64,000 nucleotides of DNA from Streptosporangiaceae bacterium (GTDB lineage Bacteria; Actinomycetota; Actinomycetes; Streptosporangiales; Streptosporangiaceae). Below the pieces are notes generated by a model, which saw nothing but the letters and a program-made list of their open reading frames with translations, was not told the origin of the DNA and searched no databases. How positions within the stretch are numbered: position 1 is the stretch's first letter; each line of letters begins with the position of its first letter. The DNA lies in assembly GCA_025964715.1 (NCBI GenBank), contig JAOPYH010000144.1:1-64000 (forward strand), written 5' to 3'. Shown here piece by piece: positions 11,405 to 19,751 of this stretch. The position numbers and the translations under genes are program-made.

Positions 11405-11664
11405 GGGCCAATACGAGTGTCGAACCACGTGCCTCTGAACGCCGCCGGGGACCTGGTGAGCGGTGACGTGGACAAATGCGTGGACGTCGAAGATAACGGG
11501 ACCGGCAATGGCAGACGCCCAGGTCGGGCGAGTGCGGTCATCGGGCTGAGAGAGCGCGCCCTCATGGAGTTGGGCGCGACTTGGACGGCCTATCGGATTA
11601 ACCGCGAAAACACGCGGGTAACCGGACACGGACGGACGAAATCGCTGATCAGCGGGGGGACATA
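11405..11664. other. Intergenic region without confident gene
   Basis: This is 260 bp between glf and the small membrane protein gene. An open frame from GTG 11417 runs to a stop that overlaps the next ATG (TAATG at 11663-11667), but its predicted 82-aa product has mixed codon use and no recognisable domain. I treat the stretch as probable leader/promoter DNA. Confidence 0.4.
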
Positions 11665-11952
11665 ATGATCAATACGCTGCGGAAGTTGGGCATTTCCTCA
11701 TCCATGCTCTACACCGCCGGGTTCGGATCCATTGGCGCATCCATGGCCGCGTGGATCATGTCGCGGCAGCTCGAAGAGGGCGGCCAGGACCGTGCCGACC
11801 GGTGGGGCATCTTCATCGGGGAGTGGGCCCCGACCTTCTTCGCCGTCGGCACCGCCATGCGGCTGGAAGAGCAGTGGGGCGGGGACGAGGGCCGGTACGA
11901 CATGGTCGACGACATGAGGGAGCGCGCCAAGGGCGCGATGCCCGTCCGCTAG
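11665..11952 (+). CDS. Small membrane-associated protein of unknown function
   Basis: The 95-aa protein has two moderately hydrophobic stretches, at about residues 15-32 (YTAGFGSIGASMAAWIM) and 47-65 (WGIFIGEWAPTFFAVGTAM), with a polar linker rich in Glu, Gln and Asp. The C-terminal tail is charged (DDMRERAKGAMPVR). The upstream AGCGGGGGGACATAATG gives a good ribosome site. I do not recognise a characterised family. Codon use is typical of the genome and the gene ends just before a long perfect hairpin, supporting a genuine monocistronic gene. Confidence 0.72.
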   Translation: MINTLRKLGISSSMLYTAGFGSIGASMAAWIMSRQLEEGGQDRADRWGIFIGEWAPTFFAVGTAMRLEEQWGGDEGRYDMVDDMRERAKGAMPVR

Positions 11953-11975
11953 GTCGTACGGCGTCCGCCGTCTTT

Positions 11976-12031
11976 CCGTGATCCTCGGGTTCGGCGGCCC
12001 TGGTCAGGGCCACCGAACCCGAGGATCACGG
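11976..12031. terminator. Long perfect hairpin between small membrane gene and DUF1348
   Basis: A 27-nt arm (11976-12002) and its complement (12005-12031) pair with a single mismatch around a 2-nt centre. The stem begins CCGTGATCCTCGGGTTCGG. There is no T-tract. It probably acts as an intrinsic-type terminator or mRNA-stabilising structure, and is bidirectional by symmetry. Confidence 0.75.
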
Positions 12032-12060
12032 CTCGGTCCCGGAGTGGGGAGGAGCGCGTC

Positions 12061-12519
12061 ATGACGCTACGGCCGCCATTTCCGCCGTTCGACGAGTTGA
12101 GCGCGTCCGAGAAGGTCCAGGCCGCCGAGGACGCCTGGAACACCCGCGATCCCGAGCGGGTCGCGCTCGCCTACACCGAGGACACAGTGTGGCGTAACCG
12201 GGCACGGCTCTTCTCCGGCCGCAACGAGATCGTGGCCTTCCTGCGGGCCAAGTGGGCGCAGGAGCTCGACTACGCCCTGCGCAAGGAGCTGTGGACGTTC
12301 ACCGGAGACCGGATCGCTGTGCGGTTCCAGTACGAATGCCACGACGGCGACGGCCGGTGGTGGCGGAGCTACGGCAACGAGATGTGGGAATTCACTGCGG
12401 ACGGGCTGATGAGCCGCCGGGAGGCCAGTATCAACGACCGCCGGATCACCGAATCCGACCGCCGGATCTTCGGCCCGCGTCCGGTGTCGGAGCGTGGCCT
12501 CCCTCTTCCGATCTGGTGA
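12061..12519 (+). CDS. DUF1348 / NTF2-like protein
   Basis: The 152-aa protein of the SnoaL/NTF2-like superfamily carries [20 protein letters not shown] near the N-terminus, [15 protein letters not shown], and the [12 protein letters not shown] strand typical of DUF1348. The C-terminal [17 protein letters not shown] is also family-characteristic. Predicted cytoplasmic; no enzymatic activity is established for the family. GGGGAGGAG lies directly upstream of ATG 12061. It follows the long hairpin, so it is likely an independent transcription unit. Confidence 0.88.
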   Translation: MTLRPPFPPFDELSASEKVQAAEDAWNTRDPERVALAYTEDTVWRNRARLFSGRNEIVAFLRAKWAQELDYALRKELWTFTGDRIAVRFQYECHDGDGRWWRSYGNEMWEFTADGLMSRREASINDRRITESDRRIFGPRPVSERGLPLPIW

Positions 12520-12853
12520 CGAACGCATCGGGTCAGGGTTTGGGATGCGTGCGAGTCGGGGCGTCGCCGCAGAAGCGGACAGGGTTATTCGGAGATCTTC
12601 GGTCATGGTGGTCAGCGTTTGGTCGTCCTTGGGGCTCTTTCCTTTCATTCCGAGACCATGGACTCGTCCGACATAGGATTGGCCGTCCCCCCAAAGACCC
12701 GAAACACCGGAGGGTCAATGCCGATACATCTTCGAGATCCACTCGACCCAAAATCTGGCACTTCCTGGCCTGGCAGCTCAGATGCGAATGTGAAAAACAG
12801 GCCATAGTCATCGACAAGCATTCCGGCACCGGCCGGCTCTACGAGTCACTGCG
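12520..12853. other. Gene-poor spacer before DUF397 gene
   Basis: About 330 bp of lower-GC DNA. A 29-codon frame (12718-12807) is preceded by a good GGAGGG, but the peptide has no recognisable feature. No helix-turn-helix partner for the DUF397 gene was found in any frame. Confidence 0.4.
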
Positions 12854-13204
12854 GTGGTACGCAAGCAATGGCGCAAGAGCTCCCGGAGCGGCGGTGTCAA
12901 CGACCAGGCGTGTGTCGAGGTGGCGCGGTTTCCCTGCGGGGTCGGGGTCCGTGACTCCAAGAACCCCGGATCCGGCCACCTCGCCCTGACCTGTACCCGG
13001 TTCGCATGTGGTGGTTTCGTGTCATCGTCATGTCGCCCGGATCCCGGTACAACACCGCTCCAGGTCTGCGCCAGAAGGCCGGGGGCGGTCGAGACATCCG
13101 CCGGCGCCGATGGGGAAGGGCCCGTCACGTCCTCGGCTCGGGGACTGACCGCAGTGCGAGACTATGAGCGCCAAAGATCTTGCGACCGCGAAACGGTGAA
13201 GTGA
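12854..13204 (+). CDS. DUF397 domain protein, orphan and with atypical C-terminus
   Basis: The 116-aa product opens with the DUF397 signature: QWRKSSRSGGVNDQACVEVA and GVGVRDSKNPGSGHLALT. DUF397 proteins are small actinobacterial proteins normally encoded beside an XRE/DUF5753 regulator (the bldB/abaA-orf family of developmental genes). Here no XRE gene is adjacent. The usual domain end (a W/F..F....K stretch) is replaced after about residue 55 by a Cys/Arg-rich tail of about 60 residues, suggesting an old frameshift or decay. GTG 12854 is chosen because the domain begins right after it. It could be a remnant. Confidence 0.6.
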   Translation: MVRKQWRKSSRSGGVNDQACVEVARFPCGVGVRDSKNPGSGHLALTCTRFACGGFVSSSCRPDPGTTPLQVCARRPGAVETSAGADGEGPVTSSARGLTAVRDYERQRSCDRETVK

Positions 13205-13254
13205 GGCTGATTCGTGCCCCGGCCGACCTTCACGTCCTTGGGGCGAGGAGTGCA

Positions 13255-14277
13255 ATGACCGAAGTATCAGGCTTGAAGCGTCCGCGGGTAGCGGTGTTCT
13301 CGCTCGGCGGGACCATCGCGATGAGCGGCGACGGCACCGGCGGCGTCGTGCCGGCCCTCTCCGGAGCGGAGCTGCTCGCCGCGGTCCCGGGACTTGACCG
13401 GACGGGCATCGAGGTGGAGGTCCACGACCTGCGCAACGTGCCAGGGGCGTCGGTGAGCTTCGAGGACGTGATCGCGGTGTCCAGGGCCATCCGTGAACGC
13501 ATCGCCGAGGGCGTTGATGGCGCGGTGGTGACCCAGGGCACCGACACCATCGAGGAGACTTCCTACCTCCTCGATCTGCTGCACGACCACGATGCCCCCG
13601 TTGTGGTCACCGGGGCGATGCGGAACCCGACGCTCGCCGGGGCCGACGGTCCCGCCAACCTGCTCGCGGCCGTGCAGACGGCCGCGAGCGACAGCGCGCG
13701 GGGGCTCGGCGCCGTCGTCGTCTTCGCCGACGAGATCCACGCCGCGCGGTTCGTCCGCAAGGCGCACAGCACGAGCATCGCCGCGTTCGCCTCGCCGAGT
13801 GCGGGGCCGATCGGGCAGGTCGCCGAGGGCGAGCCACGCGTGCTGGCCAGGCCGGCCGGCGGGTTCACGGTCAAGCTCGCAGGGGAGCCGGTCACGGCCA
13901 GGGTCCCGGTGATCCCGATGACCCTCGGAGACGACGCCGCTCTCGTACGGGCGGTGACGGCGCAGGTCGACGGCCTCGTCGTGGCGGCCTTCGGCGCCGG
14001 CCATGTCCCGTCCGACGCCGTCGAGTCCCTCGAGACGCTCGCCGCACGGGTCCCCGTCGTGCTGGCCTCCCGTACGGGCGCGGGGCCCGTCCTGCACCGG
14101 ACGTACGGCTTCGCCGGGTCGGAGAGCGATCTGCTGGACCGGGGCCTGATCAGCGCCGGCTTCCTCGATCCTTACAAGGCCCGGATCCTGCTGCGGCTGC
14201 TGCTCGCCACCGGCGCACCGCATGCTGAGATCGCGTCGGCGTTCCGGCGCGCCGGGACGGCAGGACCTCTGGACTGA
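13255..14277 (+). CDS. L-asparaginase
   Basis: The 340-aa protein hydrolyses asparagine to aspartate and ammonia. Both family signatures are present: SLGGTIAMSG with nucleophile-type T20, and VTQGTDTIEE with T96-D97. A lysine in RFVRKAHST corresponds to the third catalytic region. No signal peptide is seen, so it is predicted cytoplasmic (type I/II-like bacterial fold). The ATG at 13255 has GCGAGGAG upstream, though an extended in-frame start exists at 13180. It is convergent with the fdh operon, with stops 4 bp apart. Confidence 0.93.
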   Translation: MTEVSGLKRPRVAVFSLGGTIAMSGDGTGGVVPALSGAELLAAVPGLDRTGIEVEVHDLRNVPGASVSFEDVIAVSRAIRERIAEGVDGAVVTQGTDTIEETSYLLDLLHDHDAPVVVTGAMRNPTLAGADGPANLLAAVQTAASDSARGLGAVVVFADEIHAARFVRKAHSTSIAAFASPSAGPIGQVAEGEPRVLARPAGGFTVKLAGEPVTARVPVIPMTLGDDAALVRAVTAQVDGLVVAAFGAGHVPSDAVESLETLAARVPVVLASRTGAGPVLHRTYGFAGSESDLLDRGLISAGFLDPYKARILLRLLLATGAPHAEIASAFRRAGTAGPLD

Positions 14278-14280
14278 GGG

Positions 14281-15351
14281 CTACGGCCGGGCCTCGGGAT
14301 CACCTGCCGGCGGGACGGGAGGTGCGGACGGACCCGGCTTTTCGGCTGCGGCCTGACGGGCCTGCTCCTCCCGCCTGCGCAGCCGTTCACGCTGCGGGAC
14401 GACGGTGTACTTCGGGTCGGCCGCGGACTCGACACCGGCGGCGAAGACACCGAACCGCGTCGCCGCGGAGGCCGCGAGCAGCGCGGTCCCCGACACGGCG
14501 GAGACCACCCGGCTCCGGCGGCCCAGATAGGCCCCGGCCAGACCTGCGCAGGCGAGCACCTGCGAAGCCCGCATCAGCCGGCCCGCCCGGCCCGCGCGAT
14601 AGGTCTCGGCGACCATGCCGAGCCGCCGCTCCATCAGCTGAAGCGAGGTCAGTTCGGCCGCCGTCCCCACGAGCGCGAGGGCGCGGGCCGGGCTGGTCTG
14701 CGCGACCGGCGCCGTGATCAGGCCCAGGCCCCCTGCGGCGGTCGCCGCCGAGCCGACGAAGACGAAGGGGAGCTCGCGGTAGGCGTCGTGCCAGGCCGGC
14801 ACCGCCGTGTCGCTGATGAGCGCCGCCGTGTACCCGGCGATGGCCGGTCCCACGGCCGCCGCGCCCAGGGTCGCCGCGGTCCCGAGCCGGGGCACCCAGC
14901 CGGTCACGGCGGAGCCCGCGGCGCCGACGGCCAGCGGGCCATAGGCGGTGAGCAGCCACGTCCCGACACTCATGGGCGAGCTCGGCTTGACGACCCGCAG
15001 CATGTTGAGGAATCGGGCGGGCCGGCCGAGGTCGTGCACCAGCCCGTACAACGCGAGTCCGAGCGCTCCGGCGGCGCCCACCTTGGCGCCGTACGCCAGC
15101 TGCGGCCGCCCGGTCAGGGTCGCGCCGGCGGCCAGGACCGAGGACGCGCCGGCCAGACCACCGACGAAGAAGTAGCCGGCGATGTCGCGGGCCTTCCAGA
15201 CCGGCCCGTTGAGGACCGGCCTGCCGTAGTAGGAGGTGAACTCGGCGTCGGGGACCATCGGCTGCTCACCCCGCCGGCCGCCGCGCCGGCGTCGGCGACC
15301 GGCGGAGGCCATGGCTGGTACGGCATCGCGGTCGCGCGGCGTCTCAGTCAT
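14281..15351 (-). CDS. NrfD/polysulfide-reductase-type membrane subunit of formate dehydrogenase
   Basis: The 356-aa integral membrane protein has multiple hydrophobic helices from about residue 60 to 320, starting ARDIAGYFFVGGLAGASSVL. It carries the NrfD-type HDLGRPARFLNMLRVVKPSSPMS motif (cited here in parts). It likely anchors the formate dehydrogenase and passes electrons to menaquinone, replacing the cytochrome b subunit of FdnI-type enzymes. ATG 15351 overlaps the stop of fdhB by one base (TGATG), indicating tight coupling. The C-terminus is a charged, Pro/Glu/Arg-rich cytoplasmic tail. It is the last gene of a three-gene operon. Confidence 0.9.
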   Translation of the reverse strand: MTETPRDRDAVPAMASAGRRRRRGGRRGEQPMVPDAEFTSYYGRPVLNGPVWKARDIAGYFFVGGLAGASSVLAAGATLTGRPQLAYGAKVGAAGALGLALYGLVHDLGRPARFLNMLRVVKPSSPMSVGTWLLTAYGPLAVGAAGSAVTGWVPRLGTAATLGAAAVGPAIAGYTAALISDTAVPAWHDAYRELPFVFVGSAATAAGGLGLITAPVAQTSPARALALVGTAAELTSLQLMERRLGMVAETYRAGRAGRLMRASQVLACAGLAGAYLGRRSRVVSAVSGTALLAASAATRFGVFAAGVESAADPKYTVVPQRERLRRREEQARQAAAEKPGPSAPPVPPAGDPEARP

Positions 15352-16286
15352 CACAGGCTCCTTCGGCGCCCGGCCACGAAGGCCAGGGCGGTGGCTCCGA
15401 CGAGGCCGGCCGCGGCCACTGCCACGTGCCGCCACATCGAGGGCAGATCGCGGGTGGTGACGACCGGGTCCGGCGGCAGGCCGTAGACCTCCGGCTCGTC
15501 GAGCAGCAGGAAGAACGCTCCGGCGCCCCCCACGCCGTCGTCGGGGGACTCGCCGTAGAGGCGCGCCTCCGTAACTCCCGCCCCGTGCAGCTTGTCCACA
15601 CGCTGCGCGGCGCGCTCCCGGAGTTCGTCGAGCGGCCCGTACTGGATCGACTCGGTCGGGCAGGCCTGTGCGCAGGCCGGCTGCAGCCCGTCACCGATCC
15701 GGTCATAGCACAGGGTGCACTTCCAGGCGCGGCCGTCCTCCTTGCGCTGGTCGATGACCCCGTACGGGCAGGCCGGGATGCAGTAGCCGCACCCGTTGCA
15801 GATGTCCTGCTGAACCACGACGGTGCCGAACTCGGTCCGGAAGAGGGAGCCGGTCGGGCAGACGTCGAGGCAGGCGGACTCGGTGCAGTGCTTGCACACG
15901 TCGCTCGCCATGAGCCAGCGCATGTCCCCCGCACCGGGGACCGTCGCGGATGCGCCGTTCTGGCCGGCCAGGGCGGCCGGCCCCTGGGCGGCCATGCCGA
16001 GCACGTCGAGTCCGGAGTGGTCCGCGCTGTCCGGCAGATCGACCGGCCGGCGTTGCTCGATGAACGCGACGTGCCGCCAGCTGTCCGCGCTCAGCCGTTC
16101 GGTGTTGTCGTAGGACATCCCGGTGAGGAGCAGGCCGTCCTCGGGGATCGCGTTCCACTCCTTGCAGGCGACCTCACACGCCTTACACCCGATGCACACG
16201 GAGGTGTCGGTGAAGAACCCCATCCGGAGGGTGTGCCCCTCCGGGTATCCCGCGGTCGTGGCGGGATCGTGCTCCGAGATCGTCAC
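15351..16286 (-). CDS. fdhB: Formate dehydrogenase iron-sulfur (beta) subunit
   Basis: The 311-aa ferredoxin-like subunit has four cysteine clusters for [4Fe-4S] centres: CIGCKACEVAC (C31, C34, C37, C41), CKHCTESACLDVCP, CNGCGYCIPACP and CTLCYDRIGDGLQPACAQACP (ligands at its ends). It relays electrons from the molybdopterin subunit to the membrane subunit. A C-terminal hydrophobic helix at about residues 288-306 (HVAVAAAGLVGATALAFVAG) anchors it. The GTG start at 16286 overlaps the fdhA stop (GTGA), so translation is coupled. Confidence 0.94.
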   Translation of the reverse strand: MTISEHDPATTAGYPEGHTLRMGFFTDTSVCIGCKACEVACKEWNAIPEDGLLLTGMSYDNTERLSADSWRHVAFIEQRRPVDLPDSADHSGLDVLGMAAQGPAALAGQNGASATVPGAGDMRWLMASDVCKHCTESACLDVCPTGSLFRTEFGTVVVQQDICNGCGYCIPACPYGVIDQRKEDGRAWKCTLCYDRIGDGLQPACAQACPTESIQYGPLDELRERAAQRVDKLHGAGVTEARLYGESPDDGVGGAGAFFLLLDEPEVYGLPPDPVVTTRDLPSMWRHVAVAAAGLVGATALAFVAGRRRSL

Positions 16287-19200
16287 ATCTGCCTCCCGGT
16301 GTCTTCGGTGATCCCTGCGCGGTCCTGGTACTCACGCACCAGGGCGCGGAGCGCGGGTCCGCGCGGCCTGCGTCCTGGGCGGATGTCGCACGTGAGGGCC
16401 TTGAACTCCTGGATGTGGGTGTTGGGGTCCAGCACCATGTGCGCCAGTTCGTTCGCCGCGTCACCGGTCGAGTAGCCGTTCGGACCCCAGTGGTAGGGCA
16501 ATCCGATCTGGTGCAGCCGGCGGCCCTGTATCTCGATGGGGGTGACCCGTTCCGTCACCAGCACCCGCGCCTCGATGGCGTTGCGCGCGCTGATGATCGT
16601 GGCCCAGCCGAGGTGTTCCAGTCCGCGTTCGCGGGCCAGTTCCGGCGAGACCTCACAGAAGAACTCCGGCTGGAGCTCCGAGAGGTAGGGCTGCCACCGC
16701 GACATGCCTCCCGCGGTGTGGTGCTCGGTCAGCCGGTAGGTCGTGGCGACGTAGGGGAACACCTCCGCGCCGGCCTCGCCGCCGCTCGGATGCAGGAATT
16801 CCGGGTCGTTCTTGAGGAACTGCCGTACGGGGTTGCGCTGCTGGGGGTACAGCAGGTTCTCGAACGGCGACTCCTGCGGCTCGTAGTGCGCCGGGAGCGG
16901 GCCGTCGACGACCCCGGCCGGTGCGTACAGCCAGGCCTTGCCGTCGGACTGCAGGATGAACGCGTCGGTGCCCGACAGCGCGTCCGGACCCTTCGCCCCG
17001 GGCTCCGGTATGTAGTCCGGGGCCTTCGTCGCCTGGAAGTCCGGCACGTCCGGTCCGGTCCACTTGCCCTGCTCGGCGTCCCAGCGCAGCAGCGCCTTGC
17101 GGTCGCTCCACGGCCTGCCGTCGGCATCGGCCGAGGCCCGGTTGTAGAGGATGCGCCGGTTCATCGGCCAGGCCCAGCCCCAGTCCGCGGCCACCCAGTC
17201 CTGTTCCTGACCGGGCTTGCGACGGTCGGCCTTGTTCACGCCGTCGGCGTAGACGCCGCAGTAGATCCAGCAGCCGCTGGAGGTGGAGCCGTCCCCGGCG
17301 AGCTGCTCGTACGAGGAGAGCGGCCGGCCTTCGGCGTCCCGGCCGTTGATCTCGGCCAGCACCGCCTCGGCGTCGGGGTCCTGCTGTTCGCCGAGCAGCG
17401 GATAGTCCCAGGTCAGGTCGAGCACCGGCCGGTCACGCTCGGCCGCCCGGTCGTCCTGGTCCATGTCGAGCCGGGCACGGTAGCCGGGGTCGGCCAGCTT
17501 CTCCCGGATGATCCGGCCGAGGTGGTAGGCGAACCACAGGTCGCTGCGGGTGTCTCCGGCCGGCTCGACGGCCTGCTGGTGCCACTGCAGCAGCCGCTGG
17601 GTGTTGGTGAAGCTCCCCGACTTCTCGGTGTGCGCGGCGGCGGGCAGGAAGAACACCTCGGTGCCGATGTCCTTGGTGCGGAGCTCGCCGGTCTCGATCT
17701 CCGGCCCGTCCTTCCACCACGTCGCGCTCTCGATGAGGGAGAAGTCCCGCACCACGAGCCAGTCCAGGTTCGCCATGCCCAGCCGCTGGAGCCGGGCGTT
17801 GGCCGAGCCCACGGCCGGGTTCTCGCCGATGAGGAAGTAGCCCTTGCAGATCCCGTCGAGCTGCGCCATGACGGTCTCGTAGGTGCCGTGGCTGCCGGTG
17901 ATCCGGGGCAGATAGTCGAAGCAGAAGTCGTCGTGGCCCGCGGTGGCGTCGCCCCACCAGGCCTTCATCAGGCTGACGACGTACGACCGCATGTTGCCCC
18001 AGTAGCCCTTGTCCGTCCCCTCGGCCTCGATGAAGGCCTCGAGGCTCTGGTTCTCGTGGGCGTGGGGCATGGGGATGTAGCCCGGCAGCAGGTTGAACAG
18101 CGTGGGGATGTCGGTCGAGCCCTGGATGGAGGCGTGTCCGCGCAGCGCCAGGATCCCCCCGCCCGGCCGGCCTATGTTGCCGAGGAGGGTCTGCAGGATC
18201 GACGCCGTACGGATGTACTGCGCGCCGACCGTGTGCTGTGTCCACCCGACCGCGTAGGCGAACGCCGTCGTGCGGTCACGGCCGGAGTTGCCGGTGATGA
18301 GCTCGCAGACCTTCAGGAACGTCTCCGGCGGGATGCCGCAGATCTGCTCGACCATCTCCGGGGTGTAGCGGGCGAAGTGCCGCTTGAGAACCTGCAGCAC
18401 GCACCTCGGATGCTGAAGGGTCTCGTCGGTCCGCGCGTCCCCGGGCACATGGGGACCGCCCGCGCCGTGCCCCTCACCGCGTCCCGCCTCGCGCGTGGCG
18501 GGACGCACGCCCGCTTCGGTCTCGTCCTCGGCGGCCGCGTCCGTGCGTTCGTAGGCCCAGGTGTCGGGGGCATAGGTGCGCGTCTCCTCGTGCAGCCCGG
18601 AGAACACGCCGTCGAGGTCCTCGGTGTCCTTGAAGTCCTCGGACACCAGGTTGGCCGCGTTCGTGTAGGCCAGCACGTACTCACGGAAGTACTTCTCGTG
18701 CTGGAGCACGTAGTTGACCAGGCCGCCGAGGAAGGCGATGTCGGTGCCCACCCGGATCGGGACGTGCAGGTCCGCGACCGCGCTCGTACGAGTGAACCGG
18801 GGGTCGACGTGGATCACCGTGGCGCCGCGCGCCTTGGCCTCCATCACCCACTGGAACCCGACCGGATGGCACTCGGCCATGTTCGAGCCCTCGATGACGA
18901 TGCAGTCAGAGTTCTGCAGGTCCTGCTGGAAGGTCGTGGCGCCGCCACGACCGAACGAGGCCCCCAGACCGGGGACCGTGGCGGAGTGTCAAATACGGGC
19001 CTGGTTCTCGATCTGCACTGCGCCCAGCGAGGTGAAGAGCTTCTTGAGGAGATAGTTCTCCTCGTTGTCGAGGGTCGCGCCGCCGAGGCTCGCGATGCCC
19101 ATGGTCCGGCGAACCCGGGTGCCCTCGTCGTCCTCCCACTGCCAGCCTTCACGGCGGGAGGCGATCACCCGGTCGGCGATCATGTCCATCGCCGTGCCCA

Positions 19201-19558
19201 GGTCGAGGGTCTCCCATTCGGTGCCGTGCGGGCGCCGGTACAGCACCTTGTCCAGCCGGGCGGAGCCGGTGGTGAGCTGGAGGCTGGCCGAGCCCTTCGG
19301 GCACAGCCGGCCGCGCGAGATGGGCGAGTCCGGGTCGCCCTCGATCTGGGTGACCTTGCCGTCCCGTACGAAGACCTTCTGGCCGCAGCCGACGGCGCAG
19401 TACGGGCAGACGGACTTGACCACCTTGTCCGCGGTGCTGACGCGGGGCTTGAGCGCATCGGTGTGCGAGCTGCGCACCGCCACTCCTCGCCCGGTCGGAT
19501 CGGAGCCGGTCAGCTGGCGATAGACCGGCCATGAGCCGATCCACCGGGGGATTCCCAT
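16283..19558 (-). CDS. fdhA: Formate dehydrogenase catalytic (alpha) subunit, selenocysteine-containing by UGA readthrough
   Basis: This is a 1091-residue molybdopterin bis-MGD enzyme oxidising formate to CO2, of the FdnG/FdoG type. An N-terminal [4Fe-4S] motif uses C51, C54, C58 and C86 (CPYCAVGC ... LCPKG). At residue 190 an in-frame TGA (18989-18991) sits exactly where the active-site Sec/Cys of the family occurs: ENQARI-U-HSATVPGLG. The reading frame continues for 901 more codons to TGA at 16283. A SECIS hairpin follows the UGA. No twin-arginine signal is visible at the N-terminus (MGIPRWIGSW), so the enzyme may face the cytoplasm. A low-complexity Glu/Arg/Gly-rich insert of about 40 residues occurs near residues 350-390. 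ATG 19558 has GGAGGAG upstream. An automated caller would split this gene in two. Confidence 0.95.
18942..18991 (-). promoter_or_regulatory. Bacterial SECIS element with its UGA codon
   Basis: Downstream of the UGA on the minus strand, GGTCCCC (18977-18971) pairs with GGGGGCC (18965-18959), one G-U pair, around a GGTCT loop (18970-18966). The loop starts 18 nt after the UGA, the same distance as in E. coli fdhF, where SelB recognises a GGUCU loop. A lower stem, CCGCCAC (18984-18978) with GTGGCGG (18948-18942), extends it. It directs selenocysteine insertion. Confidence 0.88.
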
Positions 19559-19751
19559 GTGCTCTCCTCCGCGATGTCACGTGTCGCCCGACTTTACCCA
19601 CCGAACAGATGGTTACACCGGACCAGACCAGGGCCCGGCGCCGGACCTCAGGGGCGGGGCCGGCTCGCGTGCCCGGCGATCCGCATGTTCCGCCCGCGGC
19701 GGGTAGGGCCCAGGGTGACAGGCGGCGGATCGGGCATGGAGGGAGAGACCG

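Noticed and set aside
11417-11665. An 82-codon frame between glf and the small membrane protein gene
   Set aside because: Codon third positions are mixed and there is no motif. The overlap of its stop with the next ATG (TAATG) is suggestive but not enough to call a gene.
12718-12807. A 29-codon frame preceded by GGAGGG in the DUF397 spacer
   Set aside because: The ribosome site is good, but the peptide has no recognisable feature and the region is not obviously coding. Left as a low-probability small ORF.
16415-19534. A 1039-codon open frame on the plus strand opposite fdhA
   Set aside because: It is an antisense shadow created by GC3 bias of the formate dehydrogenase gene: its product is low-complexity (Arg/Val/Gly rich) with no domain, whereas the minus strand encodes a complete molybdopterin enzyme.
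16283-19558. fdhA as a pseudogene split by a nonsense mutation or frameshift
   Set aside because: The frame is unchanged across the TGA, the stop falls precisely on the Sec/Cys residue and a SECIS with the canonical loop follows. Selenocysteine explains all of this.
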